From positions 1 through 30,671 of the forward strand of contig JALVTI010000114.1 of NCBI GenBank assembly GCA_027035985.1: 30,671 nt of DNA. Direction: 5' to 3'. Source of the stretch: Aquificales bacterium (lineage in GTDB: Bacteria > Aquificota > Aquificia > Aquificales > QOAS01). Within the stretch, counting starts at the first letter, position 1; the number at the start of each line of letters is the position of its first letter. The notes beneath the pieces were generated by a model. That model did not search any database. It saw only the letters and a program-made list of their open reading frames with translations, and was not told the origin of the DNA. Shown here one piece after another: positions 15,616 through 23,957 of the stretch. Position numbers and translations under genes: made by a program.

Positions 15616-17478
15616 TTAAAACTCTAGCCATAAAAGAATATTTTGAGAATTTTTACTTATAGAGGGAGATAATGGTTCTAAACCTTCTATTCCAATTTGA
15701 AGCGGAGAATTTTTCTTAACTTCAAATGTGACTCCCTTTTTCAAGGACGAAGTATTAGTATCACTGGAACTGTGATTATTTTTGTAATAATACTCATAAT
15801 GAAGGTTCTTTGTTGTATTAAGGTTACCGGATATAGTTACTTTAACTTGCCCTTGCTGAGTTGAAAAGGAAATCTTTAACAATCCCTCTTTAGTAGGAAT
15901 GGTAATACTATGCTTAGGTATTTGATTAAAGTAACAGTAAATACCTTCTTTATTATAAAGGCATGTTCCCCAAGATTCTTTAAAAAGAACCTTATCTAAA
16001 TTGATAATTATTCCATCACTTAATCCATGATGAAAACTGTTAATAGTAAATATAGCTTTATTATTCTCTATATAAGAATGAGAAAATACCATATGATGAC
16101 CACTATGTCTAAAATTTTGTTCTATAGTAAAACGTAAATTTTTATGATTTTTTACAAATTCCTTACAATTACCTTCATCCAATTTGGTTACCGTTAAATT
16201 TCCAAAGTTTACACTTAGACTAACCTGGTTAGACGGATTAATTTCAATATTATTGAAAGAGCACAAATTATTCCCACAAATAGATAATGCATAAAAATAT
16301 TTAGGTTCTTGACTATGAAAATGGCATCGGTAGTGATATTGCCAGTAATGATTATGCAAACTTACTGAGGTATCCACTTGTGTTTCATTAGATACTTGCA
16401 AGGTATCGGTTGTTCCTATAAACAAATAAGGTTTTCCATAAAGAAAACCGATGGGAGCTTCTGTTAAGATGACTTCATTAAGTTTAAAGTCTTTGCAATT
16501 ATCACTTATAGAACAAAGTGGTGTATTTGCTATAAAATCATAAGAAAAAATAGCACCTGTTTTTATCGCTAAAAGATGAGATTTCCAGTTAGTTGCTTGA
16601 TAATCTTCCGCTTCGTAATAAGGAATTAATAAAACATCAGTTTCACCATCCAAATTCCAATCCAAGCCTTTCGTATATAGTTTACCTTCCAATAATGGTT
16701 TATCCGATCTTATTAAAGTAATAGTTTCTATATCATTCAGGCTTTGAAGTTTTTCTAGAGGGATTATCTTTAGATTAAGAGAATAAGGTTTTTCCAAATT
16801 GTTTGTTTTGGAAGTATATGTAAACCCCACATAGTAAGTTTGATTGTACTTAAATACAATAGGTCCAGACTGCGTGAATGTATCCGTTTGAATAGCCCAT
16901 AAAACTTTAGGTTTTTTTTGATTAGTTATATCAATAGCAAATAAAGTATATCCTTGTTTATTGCAGATATTACACTCACTACTTAGAAAATCGCTTATTA
17001 TTGGTAGTTTACATACTAACGTATTAAAATTTTTATAAAAGTTTGCAAATAGTGGAACATTGCATATAAATTTATCCCACTCATTAATACCTATACTGAT
17101 AGGCTTTAGCAATTGATTTTTTTCCTCATTAGTATGAACTTCCAAGAATTTCTGATAAAAAAGATATGATAAGGTATGGCATTCTGAAGAGCAAAAGAGA
17201 GAATTTTCTAGTTCTCCAATTATAATAGTTTCCTTTTTACCATCTCCATTGTAATCTATATGGGTTATATAGAATGGTATTGCTTTTTCACTTTCTAGAA
17301 GCTGATACAATTTACCATTTTTTATATCATCTTTATGTTGTAAGGCAAAAATAGAGTATGTTAAACAGGGACTTTCAACAGTTTTTATACCCGTTAAAAT
17401 ACGATTGTGTGCAAAAACAGGAATAGCACTATTAAGTAATAGCGTTATTCCTAAACCCTTATAAAGCTTCTTCCACAT
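15616..17478 (-). CDS. Secreted AT-rich protein with PilY1/PilC-like beta-propeller features
   Basis: A 620-residue protein with a signal peptide (cleavage likely after VFA, about residue 23). I do not recognise a full-length family. Two calcium-loop-like motifs are visible: DYNGDGKKE (75-83) and DWNLDGETD (273-281). YTLFAIDITNQKKPKVLWAI (177-196) resembles the blade motif of PilY1/PilC tip adhesins (YALDVTDP..PKLLWE). About fifteen cysteines suggest disulfides and an extracellular place. A serine/asparagine-rich part near 565-575 leads to a C-terminal beta segment. GGGAGGG lies 5 bases before the ATG. G+C is far lower than nearby: two sampled 60-base lines give 25% and 33%, against 55% in a line within ugd. 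This suggests transfer. It is 40 bp after the ZnuC-like gene and could be cotranscribed with it. Confidence 0.65.
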   Translation of the reverse strand: MWKKLYKGLGITLLLNSAIPVFAHNRILTGIKTVESPCLTYSIFALQHKDDIKNGKLYQLLESEKAIPFYITHIDYNGDGKKETIIIGELENSLFCSSECHTLSYLFYQKFLEVHTNEEKNQLLKPISIGINEWDKFICNVPLFANFYKNFNTLVCKLPIISDFLSSECNICNKQGYTLFAIDITNQKKPKVLWAIQTDTFTQSGPIVFKYNQTYYVGFTYTSKTNNLEKPYSLNLKIIPLEKLQSLNDIETITLIRSDKPLLEGKLYTKGLDWNLDGETDVLLIPYYEAEDYQATNWKSHLLAIKTGAIFSYDFIANTPLCSISDNCKDFKLNEVILTEAPIGFLYGKPYLFIGTTDTLQVSNETQVDTSVSLHNHYWQYHYRCHFHSQEPKYFYALSICGNNLCSFNNIEINPSNQVSLSVNFGNLTVTKLDEGNCKEFVKNHKNLRFTIEQNFRHSGHHMVFSHSYIENNKAIFTINSFHHGLSDGIIINLDKVLFKESWGTCLYNKEGIYCYFNQIPKHSITIPTKEGLLKISFSTQQGQVKVTISGNLNTTKNLHYEYYYKNNHSSSDTNTSSLKKGVTFEVKKNSPLQIGIEGLEPLSPSISKNSQNILLWLEF

Positions 17479-17518
17479 AATAACCCTCCCAAAAATTTTT
17501 TCTCTCTAAAAACTAATA

Positions 17519-18265
17519 TTAGTGCTGATGAAACAAGGGAACAACATCCGTTTCGTAAACTAGCTTTAGAATTTCGGGGCGTAAAACCGCCTGCGGCTCG
17601 CCGTGGTAGTGTAGACGCCTGTTTATACAGACCGCCTTGTCCACGTAGCGCCAAACCACACCCACATCGTGGGTGACCATTATTACGGTGAAACCTTTTT
17701 CGTCCCGAAGGGCTTTTATAAGCTCGTAAAAACTCTGCTGACCGGGGAAGTCTATGCCGGTGGTCGGTTCGTCAAGCAATAGCAGTTTTGGTTCCCCGAC
17801 GACCGCCCTCGCCAGGTTTACCCTCTGCTGCTGTCCCCCCGAGAGGTTTGAAAACCTTTCCCCCGCCAGGTGTCCGACGCCGAAACGCTCCATCGTTTGG
17901 AGTGCCCTCTTTACTTTTTCCTCTTTTGGGAGGTCTTTATACCAGAGACCCAAAAGAACCACGTCGAGTGCCGAAAGACAGCTCTCCCTCTTGAAGTTAA
18001 CCTTTTGGGGGAGATACCCAACGAGGTGTCCCTTTACCGCCTCCTTTGGGGGTTTTCTGAAAATCTCAACCCTACCGCGGGTGGGATTTATCAAACCCAA
18101 AAGGGTTTTTAGGAAAGTTGTCTTTCCACCCCCGTTTGGTCCCACTACGGCGACGATTTCCCCCCGGTAGATTTTTAGGTTTATATCCTCCAAAATGGTC
18201 TTTCCCTCTATCTCCACATAGAGGTTTTCGACGTTAACCGCCACAGGTCTGAATTTTTTTTCCAT
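17519..18265 (-). CDS. ABC transporter ATP-binding protein, ZnuC/MntB-like metal family
   Basis: A 248-residue ABC ATPase with Walker A GPNGGGKT (42-49), Q-loop YLPQKV, signature LSGGQQQ (141-147), Walker B LLLLDEPTTG (161-170) and switch histidine VTHD. The sequence VENLYVEIEGKTILEDINL and GYLPQK fit the zinc/manganese uptake group, and the C-terminus ends in FHQH. The usual partners (a ZnuB-type permease and a ZnuA-type binding protein) are absent; downstream lies the AT-rich secreted gene instead. Either the ATPase serves a permease encoded elsewhere, or the operon was broken by that insertion. The start is 29 bp from the divergent Rpn gene. Confidence 0.85.
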   Translation of the reverse strand: MEKKFRPVAVNVENLYVEIEGKTILEDINLKIYRGEIVAVVGPNGGGKTTFLKTLLGLINPTRGRVEIFRKPPKEAVKGHLVGYLPQKVNFKRESCLSALDVVLLGLWYKDLPKEEKVKRALQTMERFGVGHLAGERFSNLSGGQQQRVNLARAVVGEPKLLLLDEPTTGIDFPGQQSFYELIKALRDEKGFTVIMVTHDVGVVWRYVDKAVCINRRLHYHGEPQAVLRPEILKLVYETDVVPLFHQH

Positions 18266-18294
18266 TTAGAAAAAAATTGGAGAATAGCCTGTAA

Positions 18295-19083
18295 ATGTCC
18301 AAAACCTACGACATTTCCCTAAGGAGATTAATAAAAGATATTCCTGTAAACTTTTTGAGGTTAGTTTTTAACAAGTCTTTCGACCCAAACGAGGCGAGGT
18401 TTTTAGATGTAAAACTCCCTAAGCTGTTCGAAAGGGAAGCAGACCTAATCGTGGAATATAAGGGAGAGATTTACCACCTCGAGTTGCAATCGACCGACGA
18501 CCCCAAAATGGGTTTAAGAATTCTTTATTACCACCTCCTCATTTTGGAGAATCACGGAAAAATTCCACACCAGGCGGTGGTATATGTGGGTGAGAAACCC
18601 TTAAAGAGGATGTCTCCAATCGTTGAAACAGACACCTTGAGGTTTGAATATCGGTTAATAGACCTCAATAAGGTTGATTGTTCCTCGCTTTTAAGCTCCC
18701 CCGAACAGAGCGATTGGGTTCTCTCTATCCTCTGTAGGATGGAAAACGAAAATAGAACCCTAAAAGAGTTATTGACCAAATTTTTAACACTACCGCAACC
18801 CAAGAGGGAGAAATACCTAAACTATCTACTGCACATTGCGAGGTTGAGACCTAAAAGATTAAATATCCTTCATAGGGAGGTTCAAAAAATGCCTATCACC
18901 ATTGACCTCGAAAAAGACCCCTTATTTCTGCAAGGAATGGAAAAAAAAGCCCGTGAGGATGCTATAAAGCTATATAAGAAACTCCGATTGAAGCCAGAGC
19001 AAATAGCGGAAGTTTTAGAGATAGATGAGAAGAAAGTTAAAAAATGGCTAAAAAAGGAGGGGCTTTTAGAAAATCCTTCATAA
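18295..19083 (+). CDS. Rpn-family PD-(D/E)XK nuclease / putative transposase-like protein
   Basis: The 262-residue protein has an N-terminal PD-(D/E)XK core: FEREADLIVEYKGEIYHLELQ gives D50 and the E63-x-Q65 pair seen in Rpn (recombination-promoting nuclease, RpnA-like) proteins. A helical middle follows. The C-terminus has an HTH-like segment, LKPEQIAEVLEIDEKKVKKW (about 235-255). Rpn proteins cut DNA and promote RecA-independent recombination; they are often multi-copy. Whether this one is active is unknown, but the key residues are kept. TTGGAG sits 12 bases before the ATG. It is 15 bp upstream of pstB on the same strand and only 29 bp from the divergent ATPase gene. Confidence 0.75.
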   Translation: MSKTYDISLRRLIKDIPVNFLRLVFNKSFDPNEARFLDVKLPKLFEREADLIVEYKGEIYHLELQSTDDPKMGLRILYYHLLILENHGKIPHQAVVYVGEKPLKRMSPIVETDTLRFEYRLIDLNKVDCSSLLSSPEQSDWVLSILCRMENENRTLKELLTKFLTLPQPKREKYLNYLLHIARLRPKRLNILHREVQKMPITIDLEKDPLFLQGMEKKAREDAIKLYKKLRLKPEQIAEVLEIDEKKVKKWLKKEGLLENPS

Positions 19084-19098
19084 AATTTTTTCCCCTAC

Positions 19099-19884
19099 AT
19101 GGCGTATATAGCCCCCGTTTCCGACCCGCTCAAGCTCGACGTTAAAAACCTAAACTTCTACTACAACGGCTTTAGAGCCCTAAAGAATATAAACCTCCCC
19201 GTTCCGGAAAAGAGGGTGACCGCTCTAATAGGTCCCTCCGGGTGCGGCAAGACTACCCTCCTTAGATGTTTCAACAGAATGCACGACCTCTATCCCGGAA
19301 ACCGCTACGAGGGGGAGATTATCCTCTACCCCGACGGGATTAATATTCTCTCACCCGATATAGACCTGATAGAGCTTAGAACCCGTATAGGTATGGTCTT
19401 CCAAAAACCCACCCCCTTCCCGATGTCGATATTCGACAACGTAGCCTTCGGTTTGAGGCTTAGAGGCATAAAGGACAAGAGCGAACTGGAAGCCCGCGTT
19501 GAAGATGCCCTTAAAAAGGCGGCTCTCTGGAATGAGGTAAAAGACCGCCTCCACGAAAACGCCTTTTCCCTTTCGGGCGGACAGCAGCAGAGACTCGTTA
19601 TAGCCCGCGCCATAGCGGTGGAACCGGAGGTTTTGCTCTTCGACGAACCGACTTCCGCACTCGACCCCATTTCAACCGCGAAGATTGAGGAACTCGTTTT
19701 GGAGCTCAGAGACCAGCTAACCATTATCATCGTCACCCACAACATGCAGCAGGCTTCCAGGGTCTCCGACTACACCGCCTTTATGTATATGGGCGAACTT
19801 ATAGAGTTTGGACCCACCGAGCAGATATTTACCAACCCCAGGGAGAAATTAACCGAGGACTACATCACCGGTCGTTTCGGTTAA
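19099..19884 (+). CDS. pstB: PstB, phosphate ABC transporter ATP-binding protein
   Basis: PstB energises high-affinity phosphate uptake through PstCA. The 261-residue protein has Walker A GPSGCGKT (45-52), FNRMHDLYPG typical of PstB, Q-loop MVFQKPTPFPMS, signature LSGGQQQ (158-164), Walker B VLLFDEPTSALDP (178-190) and the PstB ending TEDYITGRFG. No pstS, pstC, pstA or phoU gene is nearby, so the rest of the system must be elsewhere. TAAAATTTTT (19081-19090), overlapping the stop codon of the Rpn gene, could be its own -10 region; no Shine-Dalgarno sequence is present. Cotranscription with the Rpn gene across 15 bp is also possible. Confidence 0.93.
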   Translation: MAYIAPVSDPLKLDVKNLNFYYNGFRALKNINLPVPEKRVTALIGPSGCGKTTLLRCFNRMHDLYPGNRYEGEIILYPDGINILSPDIDLIELRTRIGMVFQKPTPFPMSIFDNVAFGLRLRGIKDKSELEARVEDALKKAALWNEVKDRLHENAFSLSGGQQQRLVIARAIAVEPEVLLFDEPTSALDPISTAKIEELVLELRDQLTIIIVTHNMQQASRVSDYTAFMYMGELIEFGPTEQIFTNPREKLTEDYITGRFG

Positions 19885-19906
19885 TCCCCTTCCCCTTTGG
19901 GGGATT
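19883..19906. terminator. Possible bidirectional hairpin between pstB and the flavoprotein gene
   Basis: AATCCCC (19883-19889) can pair with GGGGATT (19900-19906) across a 10-base loop, overlapping the pstB stop codon. It lies in the 26-bp gap between convergent genes, a natural place for a shared terminator, but neither strand shows a T-run after the stem. The call is therefore weak. Confidence 0.35.
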
Positions 19907-19910
19907 GAAA

Positions 19911-21047
19911 TTAAAAGGGACTCAAAGCGGATAGAAACCTTCTAACCCCGTAGAGGAATATCTCTTTAAAGGTCAGTTCCCCCCTCAGGAATTGGAAAAA
20001 TTCCTCCAAATCCCTCGGTTGGACTTTTTTAAACAGTAATCCCTGAAAGTTGTAAGCCAAGCCGCCGGTTAGGTAGGCGAAGAGAAACTCCCTTTCGAGG
20101 GTTTTTAATCTTTTCCCGTAACATCGGCGGGTCTCTTCCAAGCTTTCGGAGAGGCAGTCGGCGAAGATGTGGGCTTGCCTTACGGCGTAGTAGATGCCCT
20201 CTCCCAAAACGGCGTCGGTTGCGCCCGAGGCGTCCCCCAAGAGGAAGAGCCTCCCCTCACCCTTGATTAGACTTCCCTTAGAGGTGGGTATAAACCACCC
20301 CTTCAGGGAAAGTATTTTCTTACCCCTCAAAAGGGGGTGGTTTTCTATGTAATCCTTTAGGAGGTCTCGGAGATTTCTCACCTCACCCTTTAGGGATGCA
20401 AGACCAACGCTAACCCTATCCTCCCCGTGGGGAAAGACCCAACCGTAACCCCACTTTACGAGACCTATATCGATAAAGACCTCGTCCATATCCCCTATGC
20501 GGGTTTCGACTATCGCCTCCACAACGGGAACCGGTTTTCTATCGTATCCGTAAACCCTTAAGGTTCGACTCAAAGCCCCGTCCGCCCCCACGAGGTATTT
20601 GGCTCTGTAGCTTCCCCTGTCGGTTTCGACCTCTATATAGTTCCCGTAGAGGTTTCTAAAGTTTAGAAAGGTCTCCCCCTGGTGGACTTCTGCCCCCTCA
20701 TCCTCCGCCTTTAGGGTCAGATATAGGTCAAAAGAGGCACGGTCGACAATTTTAACAACCGGCTCTTTGGAGCGGGCATTTACGTAGCGCTCCCCCCTCC
20801 AGCCGAGGTTTCCGCCGTAAATCGTATTCAAAACGGCATTCTCCCAGTCGGGGGGGAGGTATTTGTCAGCCCTTAGCGATACAGCCCCGGCACAGAGCTT
20901 GGGACGGGGTAGCCTTCTTTTTTCTATTAACAAAACTTTGAAGCCTATACGGGATAGGAGGCGGGCGGCTGTCGCACCGGCGGGACCCGCCCCCACAACG
21001 ACGACATCGTAAACCCTCACCGAAGGGAAAGATATAAAACACACCAC
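19911..21047 (-). CDS. FAD-dependent oxidoreductase, geranylgeranyl reductase family
   Basis: A 378-residue flavoprotein. The FAD-binding GAGPAGATAARLL begins at residue 19 and IEKRRLPRPKLCAGAVS follows, with the cysteine typical of the family. GYGWVFPHG and GDASGATDAVLGEGI match the other two family motifs. Such enzymes saturate double bonds in polyprenyl chains, for example of quinones, or related lipids; the exact substrate is unknown. The annotated ATG gives MVCFISFPSVRVYDV; a GTG codon ending at 21020 (VRVYDVVVVG) fits the usual start of the family better and has TTTATATC just upstream. It is convergent with pstB and divergent from polA across 86 bp. Confidence 0.8.
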   Translation of the reverse strand: MVCFISFPSVRVYDVVVVGAGPAGATAARLLSRIGFKVLLIEKRRLPRPKLCAGAVSLRADKYLPPDWENAVLNTIYGGNLGWRGERYVNARSKEPVVKIVDRASFDLYLTLKAEDEGAEVHQGETFLNFRNLYGNYIEVETDRGSYRAKYLVGADGALSRTLRVYGYDRKPVPVVEAIVETRIGDMDEVFIDIGLVKWGYGWVFPHGEDRVSVGLASLKGEVRNLRDLLKDYIENHPLLRGKKILSLKGWFIPTSKGSLIKGEGRLFLLGDASGATDAVLGEGIYYAVRQAHIFADCLSESLEETRRCYGKRLKTLEREFLFAYLTGGLAYNFQGLLFKKVQPRDLEEFFQFLRGELTFKEIFLYGVRRFLSALSPF

Positions 21048-21100
21048 CGGGCGGTCTCAAAATTGCAAATATCACCTTTCGGGGTCAAGGAAATACCCCT

Positions 21101-21133
21101 CCCCAAAGGGGCAAAATATAAACCTATTGACCG
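21101..21133 (+). promoter_or_regulatory. Putative polA promoter: CCCC-AAA-GGGG followed by CAAAATATA
   Basis: A 4-bp GC hairpin (21101-21111) is followed directly by CAAAATATA (21112-21120), 13 bases before the ATG at 21134. No Shine-Dalgarno sequence is visible. The arrangement repeats that upstream of cca and uvrB. It may be a -10 element with a short or absent 5' leader; the role of the inverted repeat is unknown. Confidence 0.35.
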
Positions 21134-22885
21134 ATGGAGTTTACCTACATAACCGACACCGAAACCCTAAGGGGCGAGCTTAAGAAATTGGAAGATTCCC
21201 CCTACCTGTATCTGGATATAGAGACCACCACCCACGAGGATTTTACCAAAACAAAAATCCGACTGGTGCAGTTCGGAGACGACAAAAACACCTTGGTGGT
21301 CGACCTCTTCGAGTGTCCCCAATGTGCGGAGCTGCTGAAGGAATTTCTCCCCAAAAAGGCTTGGATTGGGCATAACCTCAAGTTCGATATCAAAAACCTC
21401 TACTACCACTACGGGATAGAACCCCTCACCACCTTCGACACCTTTATAGCCTCGGTTCTCCTCGGAAACGAGCGCAACAGCCTCCAGGCGGTGGTCGAGA
21501 GGTATTTAGGCGAGTATCTCGATAAGAGCGAACAGCTTTCCAACTGGGGCGCCGCCACCCTGACGCAGAGCCAACTCTCCTATGCGGCTAAGGATGTGGA
21601 AATCTTGAGAAGACTTTTCCCCATACTCCTTAAGGAGCTAAACGCCAGGGCCGACGGGGGAAAGGAATTTCTGAAAAGAACCCGCGTAGCGGAAATATTC
21701 GGTTTGGAAAACCCGGTGGCGATTGTGGAAATGGCGATGGTAAAGGAGACGGGAAAGCTCGAGGCTAACGGCTTTATGGTCGACGTCGAAACCCTCAAAG
21801 GGATGCTAAAGAAGTTGAAACTGGAACTTCAAAAGGCGCAGATAAATTTCGTCACCCGCTACGGGAAGGTCGATATCTTCTCCCCCAAACAGGTAGCCCA
21901 ATTTCTTACCCGCCGTTTAGGTCTAAAACTTCCCTCCACCAAAAAGGGGAATGCGGCTACCGACGATAAAACCCTTTCGGAGTATATAGACAACCCCGCC
22001 GTAGCGGAGATAGTGAGAATTAGGAAACTCAAAAAGGTCTACGACAAAATTCGCGAGCTGGTGGGTTTCGTCCGCGAGGACGGGAGGGTCTACCCCGAAT
22101 TCAAACAAATAGGGGCTAAGACCGGTCGTATGGCGGCGAGTTCCCCCAACGCCCAAAACATTCCCCGAGACCTGAGGAAGATATTCCGAGCCCCGGAGGG
22201 TAAAAGGCTGGTAATAGCCGACTTTTCGCAGATAGAGCTGCGCATCGCCGCCGAGTATGTGAACGAGGAGAGGATGATAGAGGCTTTCAAAAAGGGAGAG
22301 GATATGCACGTGATTACCGCCTCGCTAGTTTTGGGAAAGAATAAAGAGGAGGTCACCAAGGAGGAGAGACAACTCGCCAAGGCGATGAACTACGGGCTTA
22401 TCTACGGGATTTCGGCGAAGGGTCTTATGGAATACGCAAAATTCGGCTACGGCGTCGATATAACCCTCGAAGAGGCTAAGGAGCTTATAAAACGCTTTTT
22501 CAAAGCCTTTCCCCGCTTCTACGAGTGGCACAAATCCCTCCGCGAAGCCCTCAGGGAAAAGGGAAGGGTGGAAGGGAAAACCCTTTTGGGAAGGCATTAC
22601 GTCGCCGAAACCTTTCAGGACGCCGCCAACTATCCCATTCAGGGCACTGGCGCCGATATGCTGAAACTGGCGGTAAACATCTTCTCCCATCAGGCGAAGG
22701 AGTGGGGTTACGACGCCAGGATAGTCAACCTCGTTCACGACGAGATTGTCTGCGAAGTTCCCGAAGAACAGGCGGAGGACGTCGCCGAACTACTAAAGGA
22801 GAGCATGGAATACGCTGGAAGCTTGCTCCTAAAAGAGGTTCCCGTCGAGGCGGACGTCAATATCTCCCAAAATTGGGAAAAGTAA
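21134..22885 (+). CDS. polA: DNA polymerase I, short form (3'-5' exonuclease plus polymerase)
   Basis: A 583-residue family A polymerase lacking the N-terminal 5' nuclease domain; Aquifex has a PolA of similar make-up. The proofreading domain has DIE (D28, E30), GHNLKFD (D85) and YAAKDVEIL (Y150, D154), so the exonuclease residues are kept. The polymerase has motif A IADFSQIELR (D363), motif B RQLAKAMNYGLIYG (R412, K416, Y420) and motif C VHDEIV (H535-D536-E537). It likely fills gaps in repair and replaces RNA primers; primer removal would need a separate nuclease. At the position of E. coli F762 it has tyrosine (Y420), a residue known to relax discrimination against dideoxynucleotides. It is divergent from the flavoprotein gene and apparently monocistronic. 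Confidence 0.96.
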   Translation: MEFTYITDTETLRGELKKLEDSPYLYLDIETTTHEDFTKTKIRLVQFGDDKNTLVVDLFECPQCAELLKEFLPKKAWIGHNLKFDIKNLYYHYGIEPLTTFDTFIASVLLGNERNSLQAVVERYLGEYLDKSEQLSNWGAATLTQSQLSYAAKDVEILRRLFPILLKELNARADGGKEFLKRTRVAEIFGLENPVAIVEMAMVKETGKLEANGFMVDVETLKGMLKKLKLELQKAQINFVTRYGKVDIFSPKQVAQFLTRRLGLKLPSTKKGNAATDDKTLSEYIDNPAVAEIVRIRKLKKVYDKIRELVGFVREDGRVYPEFKQIGAKTGRMAASSPNAQNIPRDLRKIFRAPEGKRLVIADFSQIELRIAAEYVNEERMIEAFKKGEDMHVITASLVLGKNKEEVTKEERQLAKAMNYGLIYGISAKGLMEYAKFGYGVDITLEEAKELIKRFFKAFPRFYEWHKSLREALREKGRVEGKTLLGRHYVAETFQDAANYPIQGTGADMLKLAVNIFSHQAKEWGYDARIVNLVHDEIVCEVPEEQAEDVAELLKESMEYAGSLLLKEVPVEADVNISQNWEK

Positions 22886-23069
22886 AACATTACTTCCAAA
22901 TGGAGTTTTTTTCTCTACAAACCCGTTAAGGGGGAAACCGTTAGACCCTATCCAATCGGTGGAGAGGAATTTTATCCAGCCCCTTAAGGTTTGATGAGGA
23001 GCAACACCAAAAGAAAAAAGATTAAAAAAGCTTTCATTTAGATAAAGTAACAACTCTAGGAGGTAAAAA

Positions 23070-23867
23070 ATGGGTTTACTTGAAGGAAAGGTTGCCCTCG
23101 TTACAGGAATAGCGAATAAAAATAGCATAGCATACGGTATCGCCAAAGCCTTCAAGCGGGAGGGTGCGAAGCTCGTCCTAACCTATGCAAATGAAAAGAT
23201 AGGGAGGAAGATAGCGCCTATCGCGGAGGAGCTTGGAGCTGTAGCCTCGATAGAGATGGATGTCTCCTCCGACGAGGCTATAGACAGGGCTTTTGAAGAG
23301 ATTTCAAAGGTGGTCGACGGTTTGGATATAGTCGTTCATTCCATAGCCTTCGCGCCCGTTGACGAATTCAAGCGTCCCACCCTCTACACCTCCCGCGAGG
23401 GCTTCAAAATAGCCATGGATATCAGCGTTTATTCCCTTATAGCCATTACCCAACGCGCCATTAAGCTAATGGAAGGAAGGGAGGGGAGCTTTTTAACCCT
23501 CTCCTACTACGGGGCTGAAAAGGTGGTTCCCCACTACAACGTTATGGGAATAGCGAAGGCGGCGCTCGAGAGCACCGTCCGCTATCTCGCCTTCGACCTC
23601 GGAAAGATGGGTCACCGCATCAACGCCATTTCTGCGGGTCCCGTTAAAACCCTCGCGGCTAGGGCTATAAGCGGCTTTCACCTTCTCATGAAACACACCA
23701 TGGAGGTCTCCCCCCTCGGGAGGGGTATAGATATAGAGGATGTGGGCAACGCCGCCGTATTCCTCTGCTCCGATTGGGCTAGGAATATCACCGGCGAGGT
23801 TCTCCACGTCGACGCCGGTTACCACGTAATGGGCGTTATGGATAAGGAGGACAACATCGAAAAATAA
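23070..23867 (+). CDS. fabI: Enoyl-[acyl-carrier-protein] reductase (NADH), FabI
   Basis: FabI carries out the last reduction of each fatty-acid elongation cycle. The 265-residue short-chain dehydrogenase-like enzyme has VTGIANKNSIAYGIAKAF (the FabI-specific nucleotide loop), SIAFAP (91-96), and the catalytic pair Y156/K163 in the FabI spacing Y-x6-K, with Y146/Y147 upstream. ISAGPVKTLAA and HVDAGYHVMG are also family motifs. AGGAGGT at 23058-23064, 5 bases before ATG, is the strongest ribosome binding site in the window. The 184-bp gap after polA is A/T-rich and shows no further gene. metE follows 90 bp later. Confidence 0.96.
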   Translation: MGLLEGKVALVTGIANKNSIAYGIAKAFKREGAKLVLTYANEKIGRKIAPIAEELGAVASIEMDVSSDEAIDRAFEEISKVVDGLDIVVHSIAFAPVDEFKRPTLYTSREGFKIAMDISVYSLIAITQRAIKLMEGREGSFLTLSYYGAEKVVPHYNVMGIAKAALESTVRYLAFDLGKMGHRINAISAGPVKTLAARAISGFHLLMKHTMEVSPLGRGIDIEDVGNAAVFLCSDWARNITGEVLHVDAGYHVMGVMDKEDNIEK

Positions 23868-23957
23868 ATGTTAATATCCCTTTAACCTTCCCTTTTTCGG
23901 TTCTCAATACAATAGTAATCCCGTTTAAGAAATATCTAATCGGAGGTTTTTTACACA

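Noticed and set aside
22325..22738. Long open frame on the - strand inside polA (similar ones inside metE and fabI)
   Set aside because: It lies opposite a conserved gene and its protein has no recognisable motif; such shadows arise from the codon use of the + strand gene.
22993..23040. Short 15-codon frame (MRSNTKRKKIKKAFI) before fabI, a possible leader peptide
   Set aside because: There is no ribosome binding site, no regulatory codon run and no nearby attenuator hairpin; chance in an A-rich leader is more likely.
23868..23957. Riboswitch (S-box or cobalamin type) before metE
   Set aside because: The 90-bp gap is too short and shows none of the conserved helices.
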